A stretch of 64,000 bases of DNA, taken from the NCBI RefSeq assembly GCF_016920785.2, contig NW_024609857.1, positions 76,319,570 to 76,383,569 of the forward strand, written 5' to 3'. The translations under genes and the position numbers were made by a program. The notes below the pieces were generated by a model, which saw only the letters and a program-made list of their open reading frames with translations, was not told the DNA's origin and did not search any database. Shown piece by piece: positions 1 through 13,640 of the stretch (positions are counted from its first letter, which is position 1; every line of letters starts with the position of its first letter). The stretch comes from Ixodes scapularis. Taxonomy: Eukaryota; Arthropoda; Arachnida; Ixodida; Ixodidae.

Positions 1-307
1 GGCGTTCGCAGGGCGGCTTTTCAGTCATAATTTTTTCTTGATAAATACGTTCTTTTTTTGCGGCCCAGTGTATGAGTGGTTGAAGATGTAAACGTATTTA
101 GCCTCTGTTCTAATTTAAGAAGAAATAAAACAATTTGGAGGAATCAACGAGCAGTTTCAATATTAATCTCTATCGTCTTTTTTTTTTTTTCAATTAGAGC
201 TTGCGAATGGATTGTGCAAATAAAAAAAAACACGTAAATTAAAGTAAGGGACGTTAAAGAGCCAGGCTAGGAACGTGAAACCACGATATAAAAGATTACA
301 TAATGTG

Positions 308-538
308 TCAATTAATAGGCGTATACAGCTCATTCAAAGCATAATAACATAAGTGTGTTTCCTTGTTCCAAGCAGCATCTATTCCTCTCGTAACAATCCC
401 AATCGGCGTCTTTGTAATTAACATGCTGGAAACTATAACCACTAGTATCAAAACTAGCAAAACGACCGCCATCGAAATCGTCACGGGCATGTATGGAATG
501 CGTAGAGGCTCATGAGAATATTCCCAAATTACAAACAT
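308..538 (-). CDS. Possible N-terminal membrane-anchor exon, hypothetical
   Basis: A 76-residue minus-strand frame starting at ATG 538 has a polar N-terminus of about 20 residues and then a strong hydrophobic stretch (SMAVVLLVLILVVIVSSM). That is the layout of a type II signal anchor, as in neprilysin-like M13 proteases, but no downstream family motif or convincing splice donor is visible. It lies upstream of the visible P450 exons on the opposite strand. A chance ORF in AT-rich DNA is a serious alternative. Confidence 0.2.
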   Translation of the reverse strand: MFVIWEYSHEPLRIPYMPVTISMAVVLLVLILVVIVSSMLITKTPIGIVTRGIDAAWNKETHLCYYALNELYTPIN

Positions 539-987
539 ATTTTTAGTCCATCAATGGAATGCACCCGTAAGAAGTGCCGTAGCTCAAAAAAGCAAAAAAG
601 CAATCTAAATTTGCTCTTGCAAGCTTTTTAATACAGAGATATGGACATGTTTGTGCATTATCGTTTTGAGTTTTGAACAGGACACTGCGAAGTCGCACTA
701 TAAAGGGAACTAGTTCGCCAGAATGAATGCACGCTTTATTACCGCGGTGGGTATAGGGGGAAAGGGATGTACGTTAACTTCTTTAAAAAAGGTATATAAA
801 CTTTATAAAGTTTTAGAATACAGACTAAATACTGGCTCTCAAAATGTACAATTAGCACGCTTTTAAGAACGTAATTAAAGTGTAGAATAAAAAAATTCTC
901 CACATTCGAGGGGACAAAAAAAAAAAAAAGGCTGATGTTTTCGCGGTTGTTTTTAATGGAAACATTCGACCTTTTTTCCCTCTGAAG

Positions 988-3900
988 GGTGAGGAAATCT
1001 CTCCCGAAGTTATTTCGAAGCTGGATTACCTTCACGGGGTTGTGTCGGAGGCTTTGAGACTCTTTCCTCCTGCAACAAGGTATGCTCGCAACATAGGCCG
1101 ATCTGCTGAAGATTCATAATTTGTCAAACATCGGAGTTTATTATGCTATGTGTTTTACGCCATTATTGCGTATCTAGGATTCAAATATAAAAATAAACGA
1201 GACGAAAACGTACCGTAAGTCTGACGAGCTCCAAGAAGTACTGGTTAGTTCAGTGAAAGCGCTCATTGATGCTTTTTCTGGATGGTGCGTCTTTTTACCA
1301 ATATAACTATACTAAAATGTACCTACCATCGGATTACTGCCGCATTTAAGGTTTTCTCACAAACAATAGACTTCAGAACGTCATTGTGTACGCATGTTTC
1401 TCTGCAAAATTGATATGCAATTGATATAATTTTTTTTATATGATTCATAATTTGTTCCCTAACATTACGTACAGGGTGGAAAATATCTGCTCTGCCAGAG
1501 GTTTTCATGCCGAGGAAGCATAAAAGCAATGTGGGCAGCTCTGGTTACGTTAACCTACTAAACAAAAAAAAAAGTTTGAACTGCCACATTTCCTAATTCT
1601 GCAATATAGCTGTCGATTTCATAGCTAGATGCAGGAGTCATCCCACGCGACATTTTACGCCTTTTGAGTTGGTGCTGAACTGGGACAGCTTATACTGTCG
1701 CTGACTGTACCTTTGTGTACTCGGTCGCGGATCACAAGTCGTATGGGCATCATTATTGGGTTCAACGAGCTGATTTTTATATAATGTACCGCAAAAATTC
1801 GTTAATAAATTATGATAAAACAAACATACACAATGGCTTCAAACGGCATGCCGAAGAAGTTGTACTAACATTTGAGAATAAGTAAGCTTTCCCGCGGGTA
1901 GCTGATTTCATAGAAATATATTTTGGTTCAATGGTGTGTCTGGTAGCTGAGAACCTGTCAAAAAGATTGTCAGCGACCTTTATTCCTAAAGTCCTATAAT
2001 GAATGGAATGCAATATTTAAGTATATATCGTTTGAACTTGTTTAGCGTACATTATGCAGTCTTGTCGGGGAGTGAAGACGAACATATTGTGTATTCAATT
2101 TCCCGCTAAACTCTGCGGGGAATTCGACGGCCCGTGACACCACAACTTTGCACCGTGACGTCAATTCTTATGCTAAACTTAGCTGGAAATAGATGTCACG
2201 TGATCTGACGTCAGGTAACATGTTATCGTCACGTCTATGTCACGCGGTGTCAGGTCACGTGACGTAAACTTCCCCGCTTAATTTAGGGGAACTGACATCA
2301 CGTGGTGATGTCACGTGACCTGGCGTCACTCGACGTGGTCACGTGACGCGACGTTACGCTCTCACGTGTCTTGAGGTCACGTGGAGTCATGTGGCATCAA
2401 GTCACGTGGGGATCAGAAATGTCCGCCAAAAGGCATTCTATGCTTTGATAGTTAGCACTATTGCAGGAGTCGAAGTGGGCGCCAGAATGTTTAGTTCACT
2501 TCGAACCGAAGCTCTCCTTAATAGTTGTATGCTCTTAACATAACACTTGAGATTTCAGGTTGACTGCTTGTACTTGGCAACAGGATTGACAGGTCCACAA
2601 CGGAAGACTACGCTCTCGGTGACACAGGCATCACTCTTCCCAAGGGCTGCACAATCACCGTGCCCATTTATGCCATGCATCGGGATCCTTTGAATTTCAT
2701 TGACCCGGACTCCTTCATCCCAGAGAGGTACAGCTATATTCTTTTATTAAACGAGGTGATACTGCTTTGTGTCTAAAAAGTGGCAAATCTTTCGGTGTCA
2801 TTCAAAGTAAAATGTTATCTACTTATATGAATTAATTGTAAGTCTTTATTTCGCTAGATGTTACGCTTTATAAGATAAAGACGCGCGGGACATTTGTGTC
2901 TAATAAATGAACAGGGCGTTCTATTTAGAGTAACAACTGCATTCGCCATTTGGGTATAAGACCAAAGAAAGGGAACGTGATTGTTTTGACTTAACATACA
3001 AATATTTGTTTTAAGTACCAATGATTGTCATATATAATTTACTTTTGTGTAATATTTCATTTTGTTATATATTTTGTACAACTCTTTCCCCAACTCCTGT
3101 CATAGCGCCAGAGAAAGCTGCAGTATTTGAAAATAAATAAATGAAGAAGTGTTCTAGCTCTCATACGCGCCTTGATATTTCCGTCGAACATATTAAAATC
3201 ACTAATAATATTTAATTTATGTCGAGAAATATCAAAGTAAGAAATAAAAAACATACAGTTTGTGAAGACTTTTTGTGATTCTACCCTTGCCTTTTATTCG
3301 TTCACCCGTGTTAAAAAAAAGAAAAAAAGGAGGAGGAGTTTTTCGAGGTTGCTAACCCCTTCTTCAGTTGCCTCAAAATAAATAACATACTTCATCTAAA
3401 AAGTGCGATATAAAAGCCCCCAAAAATGTGAAAAACGGAAAAAAAAGAAACTAATGCATCACACTTGGGTACTATAGCAAATGATGCCCCTATTGTCATT
3501 AAGATTAAATGCGGATGAAGAAAGCTACATTAATTTTTTTTCATCGACCAGAATTGCCGCATTGCAATTCCCCAACTTTCTTATCGGTACTATTAGTCGT
3601 GACTGATGTTTAAGTAGGCCAAGGGGGACAGCTGTCATTACGTTGGTTCTATTTGATAATTATAGGTCTTTATCTGCCTGTAAGGGGCGGTGCACAACAA
3701 ATTCTGCATAAAAAAATTGACGTGGCACATCACATAAGAAAATGATGATATATGATTTTAGTACAAGAATACTGTTAGGTTCTTCAAAATGAAATGACAA
3801 GATATTGACAATCATTCATAAAAATGATCAGTTTATTTACAATGTCAAAGGGATCCTTAAAAGCACAGTACAGTGAAGCAATGTTTAATAATGTCACTAT

Positions 3901-6900
3901 GTTCAATCGATTGCTATATAAAAATATAATTGAATAAAGAAAAATAGCGTACAACCCTAGCTCATTTTGTAGATAACATCTGGAATTTTATTCTATCTTT
4001 TTTCATAAATGATTTACTGTTTTCTACAAAGTGAAGGGAGTTGTGAGCTGTGTATATTTTAAGTTTACCATAATATTCGACAGCAAACATTTGTCACTAG
4101 CTTCACTAGAGAGAAATGTTTTTCTGTACTTAAAAGGCAATAATTACAAGCGAAAGAGAACTACGAAACGACATGTTATTTTTTGTCACTCTTTGCTGCA
4201 GCGAGAACTTGTAGTATCCTCTGGAAAATATCTCATGGCTAGACTCTCGAAAGGATGTTTGCAATTTGAATAAACGTTTTCTAGTGCAGCGGCGGTATTT
4301 TAACAGAAGAACAATTTCAACAATACATTTGCGTTTTAGGAGTTATTTTATGTAACTTGGTTATGCAGCCGAAGATATGATCCGAAGTGTCTCATCTTTT
4401 AACAAACATCTCATCATGTGAAGTATTTGTAGTTTATTGTGTCTGGGAAAATAGTTTAGGTGCATAGTGTGGTAGAATTCTTTAATTGTGTCTTTGACAG
4501 CTACACTTCAGGAGCAACCGGTATTCGGCAGACGTAGCGTTCGACTGACCCGGGCGTCAATCACGAGGCTCTTTATGCCGTCAAAGTCGGTGTGCTCACG
4601 GCTAAAACATACGGGAGAGAGCAAATGCTATCTGGGATGCCGCATCCACCCTCTTCCCTTCTCCCCCCTCGCTTCCCTTAAGATGGATAACGGTGAACTG
4701 GTTTCTTGGTTCGGGTCGACCGCCGAAGAACTGGAGTGGACGTCTCGTCTTCGGCTATGTCAGATTGCCCCGGCGGGTCACCAACACCTTTTTGCTCAGG
4801 TGGTTCTGGCGTCGTGCCCCCCAATTGTGTGTGAGCCGTGCTTCCTCGTGGGCGAAGTTGATCCACGTTCCGCTTCAGTTTGACTGACGTTTCGACTGTG
4901 ACCATGCGAAAATCAGTCGTCTCTTTTACCGTTCCTGGGAGCCACCTTTCCCCCCTCACCAAAATTGCAACCAAAAACGGAGTAGCCCGAGCCTATGGTA
5001 TTTGTACACAAGTGTGACAATTTCTAACCAAACGTTTGGTCTCAATGTAAAGTCTAGGCCACCACACGATTATACTTGTGACCTACTTCAGTGCTGAGGT
5101 CCCCTGATGTTTCTCGTGAAGAAGTTGCAGCACCTTGTCTGGCGCAGCCTCAGGAACGACGACCCTCTGGCCCCAATATATGATACCTTGAGTCACGGTC
5201 ATCTCGAACCTCATTGAAGTGCGCGAATATCTTTGCTTGTCGTAGGGCTTGCTTGGGCTTTTCGAGCGACTCTTGTTGCTCCGGACTCCAGGTCCAGCGA
5301 CTATATTTAACTAGAGGGTTGTAAAGTGGAGCAAGCAAAGTTGCTCCACTCCGAAGAAACTTGCTATGTCATAAGACCGATGCACGAACGTAGTTCGCTT
5401 ATGTTTTCGGGACTTTGAGCTTTCATCACTGCATTCAGGTTCTTCTTGAGAGGCTGCAGCCCATTGGTGCTGATATTGTGTCTTAGGGAGCCAACTTCTG
5501 GCACCCAGAATGTGTATTTATCCTTCCTTAACTTGACGCCATTTTTTTGAACATTAAAGAACCGGTGAAGCGAAATTCGGATTTCACAAAATAGGGTAGC
5601 AGTAGTGTTCAACGGGGCGCCACAAAACCCAAAACACCACTCATAAAGCGATATCTCGAACAGATGACCGTATTTTTGTAAAATAAAGGTGCTAGTGAGT
5701 AAGAATGGCGACGTCGCGTTTCCTGCAGAATTGTTGAGGAGGAGGGGAAACGGCCTTACTTCCTTCCCTTTTCGCGTCCTTGCGGAGCCAAAGCGAGAAG
5801 AGGAGGAAACGAGAATAGGGCGACGTCACGGGCTTTTTTGGTCTTGTTCAAGCGCGCTCTTCTTAAAAAAAAAAAAGAAAAAAAAAAAGAACGAACACTT
5901 GTTGGAGATATTGCTTTATGAGTGATGCTTTCGGGTTTATAGCGCCTTGCCTAGCGCTTTCGCCTTGTTTTTTTAAGATCTAAATTTCGTTTCACCATCC
6001 CTTTAAGCCTTCTTCCACAGTCTTCGTTCTTCTGTGAAACCAGAACGCCATCCAAGTATGCTCTTCAGCATAGACTCTATGATACGCTTAAAAATGGACG
6101 CTGCAGAAGCGAGATAATGAATATGTCTTCAATCAAAATTCTATAAGCCATCGCTGTTTACTGATTCTGAAATCATTCTCCTTGCCGGGGAGTTAACGTC
6201 CTTACTTTTTTATTGTTTTGTGACGCAATGCAGGTTCAGTGAAGACAACGTTAGTACCATTTCCCCGTACACCTATTTACCATTTGGTGCTGGCCCCAAG
6301 GGATGTCTAGGCACGCACTTGGCGCTTCTGGCAGTAAAACTCTGCTTACTGTACTCTCTTCAAGATGTTGAGTTTTTCCGGACATCGAAAACAAAGGTAC
6401 GTCTGCCTTGTTGCACTGTTTTGTGAAATCAATGCGCTTTTTACGTACAGGGCTCACAAAGCATTCCTAGTAGTGATACATTTTTGAACCCAAAATGTTC
6501 TTTACAATTATTGAAAAATAAATATTATGCACGCACGCTGTTCAAGTTTTTCATTCATCTTAAGCGACAAAAAAAGTTACGAAATACCTTCAAAACAAAA
6601 ATGCGCAGCTCGGAGTCACTTTCGCTTAACATAATGATGTTTGGCGCGCTGATAGGGAAACCGTTCCTGAAAGGCCAACAGTCGTAGCACACAGGTACAA
6701 AATGCGTTTTGTTTTTGTTCAATGTTGCCAGTTCAAAACTTTTTGATGCCCTCTCATATTTTATGTACTGTTGCGGAGAAAACGTTTATCATTAATTTAG
6801 AAGTCAAGTGCCTGGATAAACAAGGATAAAGAATGCAACTTTATTCGCCAAAACTATTTTAATCAATAACGGCAAACTGAGAGTCTTTGATAGTGTACAT

Positions 6901-7639
6901 GACACCACTCTGATTGTTCTTATTTGAGCACATCCATAGCGTTTTTTTATTGCTGTTTTGTAAATAACAGCTTCTTTCCACGCTACCTGCAGACAAGAAA
7001 AACAAAGTCGCTAGCCTGCGTATTATAACTAGAGCGTCCATCATGTGCCGAGATACCTTTACATCGAAAATCTCAGCGAGGCGTGCGCATCTATATCGAT
7101 TCTTGCTGTGCGACCTTTGTTCTTCTAATCACGAGTAGTTCTTTTTTTTTTTCGTTCTTATCGAGATAGAGAAAAAAAAATTACTATGCATGCTTTCTTG
7201 TTGGTATTTTCGTGTGTGAATTATGCGTCAAGGATACTGGTCGTGGTAACATGCATATGTGGTATGCTTGGAAACCAAAATGTTTAAAGTGAGCTCACGT
7301 AGATATGTATGCCTCTTGCAGCTGTGCTTGCTGTAAAATCTGGGAGTACACGCCCAGTCAGGCAGAAAGTTTGTTTATCAGTGCTTGACAATCAAGCAAA
7401 TACCGTAAAAAAACAAATAAAAAAAACATCAAGCTAAATTTTAAACTGAACATTAACCGCGGAGCATATGTGTGAGCATACACAGTACTGACTTTGTTTT
7501 CATAGTGCCGTTTGTTATTTCACAGGTGCCTCTGAAGTTCTACAACGGTTTCGGGTTACTCCACTCCGCGCCTTTTTCTGTTGGAATCAAAAAACGAAGC
7601 ACTGCGCCAACGTCAACCAGCACTCACAATACGAATTAA
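988..7639 (+). CDS. Cytochrome P450 (clan 3/CYP3-like), C-terminal four exons
   Basis: Haem-thiolate monooxygenase, expected to be anchored in the endoplasmic reticulum and to oxidise lipophilic substrates or xenobiotics. Four exons join in frame: 988-1079, 2584-2727, 6234-6396 and 7526-7639, ending in TAA. All introns are GT-AG (1504, 3506 and 1129 bp). The 170 visible residues hold the K-helix ExxR as EALR (about residues 21-24), the FIPERF form of the PERF motif (75-80) and the haem loop FGAGPKGCLG with the axial Cys near residue 103. P450s are about 500 residues, so this is roughly the last third; the membrane anchor and I-helix exons must lie before base 1. The string of motifs resembles CYP3A-type proteins, but the family cannot be fixed without a search. 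No frameshift or stop breaks the visible exons, so the gene may be functional. Intron 2 contains a decayed gypsy fragment. Confidence 0.9.
1080..2583 (+). other. P450 intron with CACGTGAC-rich cluster
   Basis: This intron has a GT donor at 1080 and an AG acceptor at 2582-2583. Most of it is plain AT-rich sequence. The stretch 2140-2415 is dense in CACGTG and ACGTCA cores. Confidence 0.7.
2100..2415. repeat. Cluster of GTCACGTGAC/ACGTCA motifs
   Basis: GTCACGTGAC or one-base variants recur irregularly (near 2195, 2253, 2312 and 2338, with looser copies to 2410), mixed with TGACGTCA-like cores and CCGCTAAA/TTTAGGGG half-sites. A closely similar cluster lies at 34420-34620, so this looks like a dispersed repeat. 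The cores coincide with E-box and CRE sequences, but no regulatory role is shown. Confidence 0.55.
4678..5612 (-). mobile_element. Decayed Ty3/gypsy pol fragment in P450 intron 2
   Basis: Three minus-strand blocks read in the order expected of a gypsy pol. At 5612-5364 is an RT piece with VKLRKDKYTFWVPEV, HNIS..GLQPLKKN and SELRSCIGLMT. At 5338-5150 is the start of the RNase H region (LAPLYNPL, WTWSPEQQESLEKPKQAL). At 4974-4678 is an integrase C-terminal tail (GERWLPGTV, then RRSTRTKKPVHRYPS). The rest of RNase H and the integrase zinc and catalytic cores are missing, and the blocks lie in different frames. No LTRs are recognised. It is a dead, internally deleted copy, opposite in strand to the host gene. 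Confidence 0.75.
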
Positions 7640-7654
7640 AAAACCCATACTGTA

Positions 7655-7754
7655 AATAAAATAACATTTTTGTAAGCATACGGGTATTACGTGTTGTAAT
7701 TAAAATAATTTTTTTGAAAGCCTACGGGTATTACGTAGATCATCCGAGAATAAA
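7655..7754 (+). promoter_or_regulatory. Candidate poly(A) signals of the P450 gene
   Basis: Two AATAAA hexamers lie 15 and 109 bases after the P450 stop codon (7655-7660 and 7749-7754). Either could direct 3' end formation. Position is the only evidence. Confidence 0.5.
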
Positions 7755-7760
7755 AGTTAG

Positions 7761-8346
7761 AAATGTATATGGATTGGTCAGTCCGATGGATGTCATTCAA
7801 TTTTTTTGGCTTGACTAGTCAAGCTGACCCAGTGTCAGACTTTATTTAGCGTGGGCCTTTTTGTCGTTCCGCTAAAATTTCAGCTCGCTTCAATGTTAAT
7901 TTTTCGTCGTCACTGAGAACTTAAAATTATTTAAAACGACCAATCAAATTCCAGCATCACTGGGCGTACGAACTGCCAAGAGAGAAACGGCGTCCCAGCC
8001 AGCCACACGCTGTCGTCTGTCTATGAAGTACTTGCACCGAAAGGTTATGTGGAGATTATTTTCCACTACTTTTTACCCTGATTTATTAACACATCACTTC
8101 AGGTTTGCGACGGCAAATATATTTTGTTGTTGCTCCGATAACATGATTTTAAACTTTAGTAGCATGCATGTCTCACGTCACTCTTTCCTTTTACAAAACG
8201 AAACACGTATATATCCTATTTCTTTCTTATTTTTTACAAATTCTATACTCTCAGTGCCAGAGGCATAACGAATGATGTTTGCTAATCGATGCGGTAATTT
8301 CTACCGGCGATAATCTCTGATTTTTATGCCACGTGACCAGCTACAC
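7761..8346. other. Intergenic DNA, nothing recognised
   Basis: AT-rich sequence after the P450 3' end. No coding signal or repeat stood out on either strand. Confidence 0.5.
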
Positions 8347-8350
8347 TTAA

Positions 8351-8513
8351 AGGCCGACGTACAACTTCGGTTTTCCGCAGGGAAGATAATCCTCTTAGCG
8401 CTTCACTCTGCTAAGCTCCGAGGGGAGCCAAATTGGAGCAAGATAAAAAGTGGAGAGGATATAGGAAAAAAGGAGGTGCGCAAAAGTAAAAAGCCCGAAG
8501 TGAATGTCGGCCT
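8351..8513. mobile_element. Short MITE flanked by TTAA
   Basis: The element is 163 bp. Its ends are AGGCCGACGTACAACTTCGG and the inverted complement of AGGCCGACATTCACTTCGG, allowing mismatches. TTAA lies directly outside each end (8347-8350 and 8514-8517), consistent with a TTAA target duplication as made by Kolobok- or piggyBac-type transposases. It has no coding capacity. Confidence 0.6.
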
Positions 8514-8517
8514 TTAA

Positions 8518-11500
8518 AGTGAAGAGCATAAGGTTGTTCGGATAAAGAGCCGAAAAAGACAAGGACGAGACAAGCTGAGCAATAAAAGGCGGACTCGAAT
8601 ATACAGTGTATTGAAACAACACCTATTATAAGGGCGATGTAGAGATCCCATGTCATATTTCTGTAAACGGTTTGATGTATCGGTACACTTATCGTAGTAA
8701 GGCTACGGATGCTTCGCTTACACAGTTTGTAACTTTTGTTCTAATTTTAAATACTTCGTGTGCCCTTTTGGGCATTTTGTCTTCGTACGAAACTTACAAA
8801 AATTTAGATTTCGTGAAACGCTGGTGACCATGGACATATGCTAGAAGGAATGACAAGATGTGCAGTCCGGCTCGTTCGCGTGTCAACGGCGTGCTGATGA
8901 GCGCGGTCGCTTACACGCCCAACCCTCTGGTACATACGCGAGACCATAAATGAGCCAGATTTCGTAGGTGACTCTCGTGGCAGACTCAATAAATTTCTTC
9001 CTAATGTTGCTTTGCTACAAATGTCTTTGGTTGTCTTGCGGTTGAGTCATCCTCTTCTACTATAGTCTCGTCCCGACCAGTTGCGAGCAATGTAACATGC
9101 AGTGCCCGGTTATTGGCGATACGGTGTTTACGGACTCACCAATTGCTATGCGCTACGCTCGCAAGTCCACTGACTGCTAAACTCACTAGCAGGTTGCAGA
9201 CGGAACGCGACGCAGGTAGGTTTCATATCTAGAAGCAGTTTTAATAAAGCAGTGTCCTCCGTTTGCTTGGACGACGCTAGCACATTACTTGTAAAGACTG
9301 GATATGTAAAGCGAAATTTGATTACATCTTATTTTCACTGCGTTGCATTTAACTTCTGCAACATATTCTAACATTTGCACACACTCAATATACGCATACT
9401 TAAAAAGTTATTGTTCGAAATTAAGTTTACTTTAGTATTGTTCGATAAGTCGTTTTCACGGCCGAATATTTTTTTACGCATTGTCAAACGTAGTTGCTCA
9501 AAGAACCAGTCCTTGGCAAAGATTTGGTACACGCATTAACTACAAAAATATAGGAATAGTGCCCCTTTGAATTGTATTAAGCAATTTGAATACTCTAATT
9601 AATCCGCTGTTCAAATCTGCCAGTCGGTCACGCAATGCCATGGTTCTGCATATCTACAGCGTCTACGAACGCAAGTTCCCACACGAACAGAGCCGTGTTC
9701 CAAACCCATGGCTGCAGACTTTTTCTGAATAACAATAGTAGCTCTACCTGTAATTTAGCACCTCACTTTCGAATCTTTGCGTCGCCACGTCGAATGAGTA
9801 GGGTCACCCCCCCAATTGTGGTTGACTTTTAATTCGGACCTCACGGCAGAACAAGACAAATAAAGTTGCTTCACTAATTGGAGCAACCAATCTTTGAACA
9901 GCAAAACGTAAAATTATTCTGACTCGTATTGCAACATTGAAACGTGCGCAGACTGGTATGAACGTCACAATATCGTTCTAGATGGCGGGTCGGCGAGTCA
10001 TTACATTACCGTGCGACAGATGGTGCTCATTTCTACTTTATGCGACAGGTCAGAATTCAGGTTGAAAATATACCCTTAAAAAGCCAATGGTCAGTAAATA
10101 TTTAATATTGCATAAGGGGCGTTTATTTCCGCCAGCAGTAGTACAGCAAGTTTTAGATATCTACCACGGACAAGTATGGTAGCGAATATAGTCACAAAGT
10201 CTGCTTTCACATGCATTATACGGGATGTTTCACGAACGCGGGAGTCGCTCCTGCGAAAAGTATACGCATCGCACAGAAAAATGGCTGTTGTCATTTTGGC
10301 CTCTGTCGAAGGGCCTGTTTAAAAAAACCAATGTGGCCGCAGTATTTTTTTCAGTGCGATCTGCACTTTTCACAAGAGCGACTTGGCCCGCGTTCCAAGA
10401 AAACACTATCCCTCCAAAACCTCCAAAACCAAAACTGGTACTCCAAAACGAAAAAAAAAAAAAAAATAATAATAATAATAAAAAATTTATCAATTTTTTT
10501 TGTAACCAAGTGATTTGCGGAGAAAGAATTGTTAATACTTTTCTTAATTGTAAATATATTATGGAGGTACACTGTGACCGCGGAATGATACAGTTTGTGC
10601 ACAGAAAAAGAGAATTCCTGCATCAAACTTATATTCATTGTTGAGGGGTTATAGGAATAAGAGTGTAGTAAGGCGCTTTTTGTGTTTTGGTTCAAGGTTT
10701 ATTTTAAACGTAAAATTATATTTGGTGCCTATGCTTAACTACTCCTTTAAAGGATCCATAGTGGTAAAATCAACTGTCCCGAAATTGAACTTCCAGGGGG
10801 ACTTTCAGTTTCCTCGAATGTTAGTTCTGGGGCTGCGGTGTTCACTAATGGGATAGTTTATAAATTGGCGTTTGCCTTTAAATTGTTTATACTATTATTA
10901 ACTTGGTACTAAACCGATAAGACTACATTTTTTTTCAACGCAGTAAGATGGGTTCAGTCCAGGTCTTTGTCTGCACATGCCAAGAAAACGTTTAAGGCAA
11001 AGGGATTCATTAGTGGGAATGCGGCTTTTGGTATAAAATATGAAGAGAAGCATTTACTAACACAGCGTTTTTCTTCCGATATATTTATTCTGAAGACTCG
11101 TTCGTTAAATTCATGGTGCGGCATTTTTAATCAGTTCCCAATGTAGTTTGAAGCCTGTGCTACTTCCCCAAATAACTGTGTCCTCATTTTATGACGGAAG
11201 CGAATTGATTTTGTTTAAGCCAGACTTTATTGGTCATTTTATTGGGTTGAAAACAATTTAATTCTCCAGACAAAAAGATTAAACTAATAAACTGGCCACA
11301 GCAAAGCGACGAAAAAAATAAAAAAGATCACGAGAGATTAAAGTTCCGTCTTTGTGTTGGTATTTAAGATTAATGCGTGAAGACTAGTTTTCTGACGAAA
11401 CGTAAGTGAGAGGACATAAAATGTGGCAAGGATTTTTTGTGTCATTATTAAACTTGCACGAGAGGATTACTGACTGATGTCATCTCAGCGACTGTATTCT

Positions 11501-13123
11501 ATTACTATGCACATTAGAGACCATATGCTAGCAGTGGTACAGCATTTGCGAAATTTCTCGTCTGCACCGGGGTAACAGACACCTATCGTCACTGGCTAAT
11601 AATTCCTATTGTCTAAACATACACACAGCACAATTACTTCAGTGTCTTTCGGCGCTTTCAGTTTTCAAATGAAGTAAGATCTAGATGAAATTAAAAAAAA
11701 GTTCTCGGGAGTTGCGTAAATAAATCAAGCATTCAAACGGTAAATTGCACAATTGCACAGTGAAAAAGAGAACACGGCTTTTATCTCTTGTGCTGTCACC
11801 CTAGATGATAAGAAGAAAGGGAGGTGGTATACACTCCGTGCGACTAAAGCCGTGCGACGCGACCGGCCCGCCGACGAGCAGCCGTTACCGAAGGTGGGCA
11901 GTGAGAACCCCAGCGAAACTACAGAATTGTAGACGTTCTTCCTGCACTCTGGTCGTTCCGGTCGCGTCGATTCTCGTGTTTTGTTTGACAGCTTGGCTCA
12001 TAAAGAATATTTGTGATGTTGGGGCAGTTATTTCTATATATTTCTGCACAAACGGTTGGCACTTCTCCATCTGCGATTCTTTCTTGCACAAAGAGTGAAC
12101 ACCCTACAAAAACAAAACAAAAAAAAAGTTGATCATTAAACTCTCAAATTGTGGGGGAAGCACACCATGCATCCTCTATCCCTTCCAAGTGTAGTAAGTC
12201 GGCTTCGTAACATATAAATTAGTTGCCAGATTGCAGACTCTAAGCCAGCACAATATAAAAGCACATCGTGTGCGTCGTACTTTTTTTTATTATCGTAATG
12301 TGTGCACACAAGGCGGTTGAACCAATACGGTATTAAGACATTTAGAAATTCATGAGTGTGCACCCGTTCTGGTCGCTGCCTCAACTGTTCTTATTGATTA
12401 TGCGAAAAAAAATTATTTGATTTAAATACAACATATGCGTTTTAAACGAATATGGGGCGTATAGGTCATAAAACATACTTTTGCCCGTGGACAGAACGAA
12501 ACAAGAATCAGACCATTCAAGACGTTGAAATTTGTCACTTAATACTAATTCGATAATTTGTTGTCTTTAAAACAAACGGATAGAGTCTTAGACACCAATA
12601 ATTATTGTTAATAAACTAGCGATAATAAAGCGGTAACATACAGACACGAATGAAGTCACGGAACATTTTACGCGAGGAAAACCTAACAAGGCAAAAGTAA
12701 AAACATATGGTGGCTTTGTAAGAGACACCTTAGTCAAGGCCAGATAGCCTGTATTGTTGTTTTGGAGGTTATCTGTGTAGATATACAATAATAAAGATGC
12801 AAAGTTTGCGAATAAGTTTTACAATAGAACTGATCAACAATTGATTAAGGCCTTTCAAGTTAAGACAATCAGTCTCTTTCAGGACGGAGAAGTGTCTTTG
12901 ATAATGTATTGTATGACCATTTAAAAATCCATACATAAAGGGGCCTACACAATACAGCTAGTTTTGGCCGAATGCCATTCAGCGGTTAAATTTTAATATG
13001 TTAATTATATTAAACGTAATATTGCGAATTTAGCATTATTAGGTCTCATATTTTTTTCCAGAACTCCACTTATCTATGCACATGGCTGGCTCATCGGCGT
13101 CAACACTGGCTTCACCTTGAAGC
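8518..13123. other. Gene-poor intergenic DNA
   Basis: No gene is supported here. The only clear structure is a microsatellite at about 10450-10482. Open frames in this stretch lack protein-like composition or motifs. Confidence 0.5.
10450..10482. repeat. A-tract plus (AAT)n microsatellite
   Basis: A run of about 17 A is followed by five or so AAT units. This could be the tail of an old retroposon on the + strand, but nothing upstream is recognised. Confidence 0.6.
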
Positions 13124-13640
13124 CTGGAAGTGTTGGCGGTAACACGTTACAAGTAAGGGCGTTACCGGCAACGCCTTATTTTCTTCGGTGACATAGTAAC
13201 GTACGCGTTACGTTTCAAGACGTTAACGCGTAAGCTACTTGCGTTACTCATTTCGAATAATGCTTGACTCGTTGCATGTTCTCAAGACTACAAGAAAATT
13301 ACACTTCAATTTGTTCGTGTTTCTAGACACCAAATTATACGAATTCTTGTCGTGACCCTACATACATTCAAACTTAAAATCGTAAAAACATGAGATAATT
13401 ATGTTAAGTTCCTGCATGGACATAATATTTCTCAAAACGGGGCGCTTATACACAACCTGTAGTGACAAAGCTGTGAAACGTTTCAATTGATAAAACGTAG
13501 CGCAAAAGAAACGTCCCTTACTTTTTATTTGTAATGGTAATAATAACAGTTTAATTTAATTTTCTGCTAACGGCAGTCTGTCTGTAACACGTTACGTTAA
13601 TTTACATAGTTGCTTTTTCCGGTAGCGCCTAACACTCCAG
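13124..13640. mobile_element. Candidate GTAACG-rich MITE
   Basis: Imperfect terminal inverted repeats, CTGGAAGTGTTGGCGGTAAC and the complement of GCGCCTAACACTCCAG, bracket about 517 bp. The interior is rich in CGTTAC and GTAACG palindromes at both ends and AT-rich in the middle. A target duplication is not certain; AGCCT and AGCCC sit next to the two ends. Confidence 0.45.

Noticed and set aside
10225..10644. 139-residue + frame with poly-Lys/Asn
   Set aside because: Driven by the A-tract and (AAT)n microsatellite.
11805..12098. 97-residue + frame
   Set aside because: Overlaps an equally long minus frame; composition gives no domain or signal.
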